Under the pieces are notes generated by a model, which did no database searches, was not told the origin of the DNA, and saw only the letters and a program-made list of their open reading frames with translations. From Theocolax elegans (lineage: Eukaryota; Arthropoda; Insecta; Hymenoptera; Cerocephalidae), in NCBI GenBank assembly GCA_026168455.1, contig CM047426.1, positions 26,595,058-26,659,057 on the forward strand: a DNA stretch of 64,000 nucleotides, given 5' to 3'. The translations under genes were made by a program, and so were the position numbers. Below, piece by piece: positions 59,441 to 64,000 of the stretch. Each line of letters starts with the position of its first letter. Position 1 is the first letter of the stretch.

Positions 59441-60480
59441 AATCGGCAGCAAAAACACGAATTCGCGAGTAGTTCGAGAGGGCCTCGAACAATATTGAAT
59501 TCAAATAGTAAAAAAAAAAGTACGGAACACGCGCTATTTATATTCCTTTAGACACGGGAGGGAAAGAGATAAAATGAGAGAGAGAGAGAGAGAGAGAAAA
59601 CGTGAAAAAAAGGAGCGAGGCGCGGATAAAATTTCACATAGACTTGGTTGTGCGCTGTGAGCCCATTTTCTCGCTCAATCGATCCCATACGTATTCTCTC
59701 ATCGCGTGATTTTTTCACACGAAGGGGATTCCTTCAAAGCGTCGCTCGCCAGTGCAGGTATCCGCACGCCAGATCGTTCTCTCGCTCTCTCACTCTCTGC
59801 CTCGCTCTCCCTCTGTTTCTCTCACTCGCGGTTGGTCTTTGTGCATAGGCGGCACGAGGCTAGGCAAGTGTGCCAAGCTCGCCGTATATAGACGCGCCCA
59901 TATATAACGGTGTCGTATACGAGAGAGACAAAGAGAGTGAACGAGAGAGAGAGAGAAGCGACGCACGCGAGAGAGTTTTACCGAGCTATGTGTTCCGAGG
60001 CTCCCAGGGCGCGGATCACACGGTTGACCTCGATATACGCTGCGCACACGAGAGACCCGTCGATGTGTGTATCGAAACCGTGGTGTAGCGCGCCCCGACG
60101 TCTCGTTCCGTTCCACATTTTTGGTCGCCGCAGCAGCGCGAGCCGTCTAATCCCCGCGGGGACGCGTAAACGCCGCTTGTGTCGTCCGATGCCAAGGTAA
60201 TCGAGCCCGCTCGTAGCCTGCTCAATTGCCATCGGGAGTTGAGTTGGGCTCATTGCTCCGACTCTCCTCCCTGTAGCCTGTCGTTCATCCTTTTACCTTC
60301 CTCCACCTTCTCCCACCTTTTGCCCAATTTTTTCGAATTAGACTTCGGTCGCTTCGAATAATGCCCAACGACATGGCTCTCTTTAAATGAATTGGATCGT
60401 TTCACGATCGATTTAATTGCGTCACTGTCACTGCGACGCACACTCGATATACAAAAATATGCATGTAGCATTAACTAGAA
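59440..60480. promoter_or_regulatory. Largest GC-rich island, promoter-like
   Basis: About 1 kb, CpG-rich, with (GA)n at 59576-59597 and a second GA-rich stretch at 59921-59976. TATA-like GTATATAGACG and CATATATAACGG lie at about 59883-59911. Donor-like GCAG|GTATCC (59757) and CAAG|GTAATC (60197) occur. Many short frames overlap on both strands, typical of GC-rich non-coding DNA. This is my best candidate for a host promoter or 5' UTR region in the second half; its gene is not identified. Confidence 0.35.
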
Positions 60481-61410
60481 TATGGATAGATTTTTGTATA
60501 TTATTTTGAAAATTACGATTTTACGAAAAATTGCATATCGGTATATACCTATACCTAATAACCCTGTATAGCGTAACGATGCGTATACGATTCTTCATTA
60601 GACAACTCGGTTTACTTTATAACTTATCGAAACTGTTCTTAATCTTGGAAATATCCTAATGATAATGACATCTTATAATTTATCTAAAAAAATCTGAAAA
60701 GGTAATACTTTTTGGGACAGATCTTTCCAAAGACCATAAGAAGATCGTTTTGATATTTTATTTTAGTTTGGAATCCATTTATTATATCCATTTATTATTA
60801 TTTTCCAACAATGCCAAACGAACAGCCGGAAAAATACATCTTAAGTAACACACTGAAGATGTGGGAATCGGTTGTAAGATACGCACGAGCTACTTGTATA
60901 CCTGAGTACATGTAGCGCGCACGTATTTTACGAGTATACCATAGATGTATTCATTTTTACACGGGTGATAGCTTATTCCACCGATAGTAATGTTAGTGTA
61001 GTGTATATAACTTATTGCAATAATTCTAAATTTATCAATATATCTAATTAATTGTATAGCATTGATTTTATGGACATGTGCACTGAAAAAAATGGACTCT
61101 TGTTCTCAGACGAACTATTTTTAAATATGTAACTCAGACGAAAAATCTGGTTCCTCTAAAATGTTTATTTTGCAATTTAGCGAATACTTCTACAATTAAG
61201 TGAAAATCTATACTTTTGAAAAATATTGGAAAATTTAAGTCATGAAAAGCGAATATCGTGAGATCAAGCATATTCCTCTTGATTATAAAGAATCACTTTA
61301 GAGCAAACAGGTCTTATACGCTTGAGTGATATTTAAGAAGAATACCTCTGAGACCAAAAATTTATTTTATTCGGTGAATTACCAAATATATGATGAATTA
61401 TAATAAATTC
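60481..61410. other. AT-rich spacer with one hairpin
   Basis: An imperfect inverted repeat at 60874-60932 (GTAAGATACGCACGAGCTAC against GTAGCGCGCACGTATTTTAC) forms a ~25-bp stem with a short loop. Nothing else supported. Confidence 0.35.
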
Positions 61411-61414
61411 GTTG

Positions 61415-61676
61415 TGTAGATGTGATATTGGAGTTGAATTTGTCCGTATATAGATGTCCTTGCTTTGATCGCACAAACGTCTCGTATTTTGCTGATGCTC
61501 TCTCGTGGATATATACTGCTGAATGTGCATTGAATCGAATCGAACACTCCCACGATGAGCCGAGTACAAAAAGGTTGCTTTGTTGTCCGATGACAACACC
61601 ATTCTTCCGGCAAGCAAAAAACGTTGCTCTTTCATTCGGTGTTACCACTGGTTTCACAATCTATATAATCCACTAA
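61415..61676 (+). pseudogene. Possible Ty3/gypsy RNase H remnant
   Basis: An 84-codon plus-strand frame includes VDVILELN just upstream, then FDRTNVSYFADALSWIYTAE. The spacing and the ADALS core resemble the end of the retrotransposon RNase H domain (N-VVADALSRI). Only this one region matches and nothing around it extends the domain, so the call is tentative. Three minus-strand frames also stay open here. Confidence 0.35.
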
Positions 61677-61679
61677 AAT

Positions 61680-62670
61680 CATTTTCTCACAAATTAATAA
61701 TATTTGTGTACTTAACCTACATTGTTCACTAACTTTCCCAATTTATGATTTCTCTATTATAAAAGGTCAAAACAATTATAATTTTTTTATCATACGCAGT
61801 AGTTGATTCGCCTAATTTACCACGAATAAACCAAGATAGAAACAACTTACGAGTTCAGTATTGCCAAGTGAATTTTTAAAATATTCTGAGGATTGAAGAT
61901 TGTTAATCCTTATCGGATGACTTTTCTTTTACATAATTTAAAATAACTTCTATATTTCTATAAGGAAATTTATACGTAGATTAAGTATATACTCTTTAAG
62001 AAATTTCCTTTATTATGCACTTTCAACCGAGGATTGGAAATAGTGTAATTATAAAGCGGTGAATAATTAATTTTTATCTATTAATTAACTAAAAAAAGAC
62101 ATCGAATTATAAAACAATAAATATTTTATTAATATTTAACAATTTGCTTAAAAAAGATGATTAAATTAATAAAAGATATCGATGTACAGTATAGATTTCA
62201 TTACTAATTACAGGAAATGTATGCATTATTGAAGTTTCCGGCATGGTATACACGGAAAAAAGGAAGCGCGCGTATATATATGTATATATATATATATACA
62301 TTTCTATGGTATAAATTGTTGGTTGAGGGATTGAAAATTAAGATAACAGTAAAATCGTAGTGCCCGGTAGTTTTGCATTAATAAGTAAGCAAACGGGGAA
62401 TTCATCGTACGCGTTTAAGGAAGATGTAAAAAAACAATAGATATATGAAGTTATAATAGATCAAAATGATGTATATATTTATTTTTTACAAGTTTAATTT
62501 CAAGCGTTTGAATATGGAAACCATTGTTACTTTTCTTACACAATTTTATATAGTTTTAATTATACGTGAGTTTATATGCGCAATTTATAAATTTCCATGA
62601 GGATATAAATTTCATCCAATCTATATAGGAAACAGTGTGAAACATTTTCTTATAAAACTATCATGCTGGT
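61680..62670. other. AT-rich spacer with (TA)n
   Basis: Contains an interrupted (TA)n at about 62272-62299. Otherwise nothing supported. Confidence 0.4.
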
Positions 62671-62671
62671 A

Positions 62672-63244
62672 TAAGGTAAAGTACTCAATACTTGGACAAA
62701 ACAAAAAATTGGACCGAAACTTGGACAACGGTTGGTAACTACTAATAACTACAAATGACTAAAAATGTAATGAGAATATCTATTCGTTTGCATTAATTAT
62801 AATTAAAACCATCTAATTATATCAAAATTATGTTACTTCCAGACTTTAATTTATTGTAATACGCAATAAAAGTTTTCGAGATTATGTTTAGTCTTTAAGA
62901 TTGTCTAAGCTTAGGTGCTTTTCTAATCCTCATAAGGTAGTAGTTGGACACGAGTTGAACTGAGGACGCATGTAATTGAAATGTCCAAATATCGGGTCAT
63001 TCGGCGTCCAAGTACTACTCCGCACAAAAAATTCTGTTCAACTACTATACGATTTTGTACGTAACTTTTTTTAACATTACTATTTTAATCATGAATCTAT
63101 TTGTTTTTCTAAAAATTAATAAATTATACAGCGTACTAATAGTTCCATACAAAAATTTTGACATTATTCGTTAATAATATTAAAATCTTACCTCTAAAAG
63201 AAAAAGTTCGTAAAATCTGTCCAAGTATTGGGTATTTTACCTTA
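62672..63244. mobile_element. 573-bp MITE with TAAGGTAAA ends and TTGGAC repeats
   Basis: Terminal inverted repeats of 27 bp (62672-62698 and 63218-63244) are identical at 25 positions, starting TAAGGTAAA. TTGGAC occurs at 62692, 62709, 62721 and 62944; its complement GTCCAA at 62983, 63006 and 63219. So the motif points inward from each end, like subterminal transposase-binding sites. No transposase inside. Confidence 0.7.
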
Positions 63245-63515
63245 GTAAACATGGGATACTCGAAGAGTAAACTAAAAATCAAAGTAATCAGGTTAGTCGG
63301 GAGTGTATGTGTTGTGTATGTGTGGTTGTAAGTAACATAGCCTACCACTGTCGGCTACACTTTGATTACTCCATTGTCCGCGGCCGCGTATTCGGTGTAT
63401 TAGCGACTAACCATAGAGCTTGGATATAGTCTCCTACCTCCTCTAATCTGTCTGGTCGTTCCACGATCCGCAACCTGTAGACGCGCCTGGTAGCATGGAA
63501 AAGTACTCTAACATC

Positions 63516-63955
63516 CTAAGGGAGGTTCCCAGGATTCGTTTCATGAGTACTGTCAATGTTTGTCAAATTTATGTTTTTATCTTTAGTGTGGGAGTCAAGT
63601 TCATGGTCATTTCCGTCTGTGTGCATTCTACTGTCTTTTTTGTCATTAAAATGTAAATGATAAGAGTTCGGTTCTAAAGGGAAATTTCGGTCAGGCATTG
63701 GTTCGACAACATCCTCAACTTCTGATATATCAGATTTCTTTGGTGTAAAGGGTATCGCGGTAGTGTCATTTTTTTGAATTTATATTGTTACTATTTCATA
63801 TTCCGTCATTTTCCCAAATGTCTACTCGAATTGCGTTTCTTCCTTTCTCCTCATGTTTTTTCATTTTAACGGCTAATTGTATTGTAGAATTTGTATCATC
63901 TCCAAACATGGCTTGTTGTATTTCTGATAATGAAGAATTTTTTATTGATTATATT
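63516..63955 (-). pseudogene. Decayed reading frame cut by the assembly gap
   Basis: On the minus strand from the gap, one frame reads QQAMFGDDTNSTIQLAVKMK and on to RVDIWENDGI, then stops. After a ~30-base break a second frame reads NDTTAIPFTPKKSDISEVED and on to ETNPGNLP (stop at 63516). Both have ordinary protein composition, so this looks like one gene broken by a frameshift or an intron. I do not recognise it; a transposon gag-like protein is possible. Confidence 0.35.
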
Positions 63956-64000
63956 NNNNNNNNNNNNNNNNNNNNNNNNNNNNNNNNNNNNNNNNNNNNN
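63956..64000. other. Assembly gap (N)
   Basis: A run of N to the end of the window. Confidence 1.

Noticed and set aside
59648..60253. Cluster of overlapping frames around 60 kb
   Set aside because: At least eight frames overlap on both strands with no shared start, no domain and Arg/Ser-rich content, which is typical of CpG-rich non-coding DNA.
60874..60932. microRNA precursor
   Set aside because: The stem is about 25 bp with a very short loop, too short for a pre-miRNA, and nothing marks a mature strand.
1..63955. CRISPR array, operon or other prokaryotic system
   Set aside because: No regular spaced direct repeats, no dense coding and no ribosome-binding sites; everything points to eukaryotic DNA.

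Overview
The window is AT-rich eukaryotic nuclear DNA, most likely from an insect. The evidence is: no bacterial gene structure, many short inverted-repeat DNA transposons, a Helitron, LINE fossils, a tRNA-derived SINE, (TA)n and (CT)n microsatellites, and GC-rich islands in which CpG is not depleted. A hymenopteran such as an ant would fit, but that is a guess. A run of N ends the window at 63956, so this is a scaffold from a draft assembly. I recognise no complete host gene. The host content I can support is a handful of exon-like or promoter-like intervals.

Layout. 1-2550: a MITE end, a degenerate ~42-bp tandem repeat, a long inverted-repeat element and a small MITE. 2940-12200: a decayed Helitron (Rep plus Pif1-type helicase) broken by three nested MITEs, then two further partial copies of its 3' half. 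12550-13050: a promoter-like island. 13784-17847: a MITE and a ~2-kb tandem duplication. 18605-23006: a piggyBac-like MITE, a palindromic MITE and two overlapping tandem duplications. 24017-28163: four more MITEs, a MITE fragment and another local duplication. 28500-29350: a GC-rich exon-like block. 29617-32226: a long-arm MITE, a LINE fossil and a nest of two inverted-repeat elements. 33441-34900: an exon-like interval and two GC-rich islands. 35000-49000: mostly plain AT-rich DNA with two palindromes, a LINE fossil, a SINE and a MITE. 49114-49948: an inverted-repeat element whose two arms each carry a tRNA-like pol III promoter and one of whose arms holds a TTAA-flanked MITE. 50690-60480: GC-rich islands with (CT)n/(GA)n tracts, separated by AT-rich DNA and two more elements. 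61400-63955: a gypsy-like RNase H remnant, a MITE with subterminal repeats and a decayed reading frame at the gap.

Two themes run through the window. First, more than twenty inverted-repeat elements lie in 64 kb, several nested in one another, and a few families recur. Second, five local duplications lie between 5 and 28 kb. Their copies differ largely by single-base gains and losses, and at least two breakpoints fall inside hairpin-forming MITEs. That pattern could be real replication-slippage damage or long-read assembly error.
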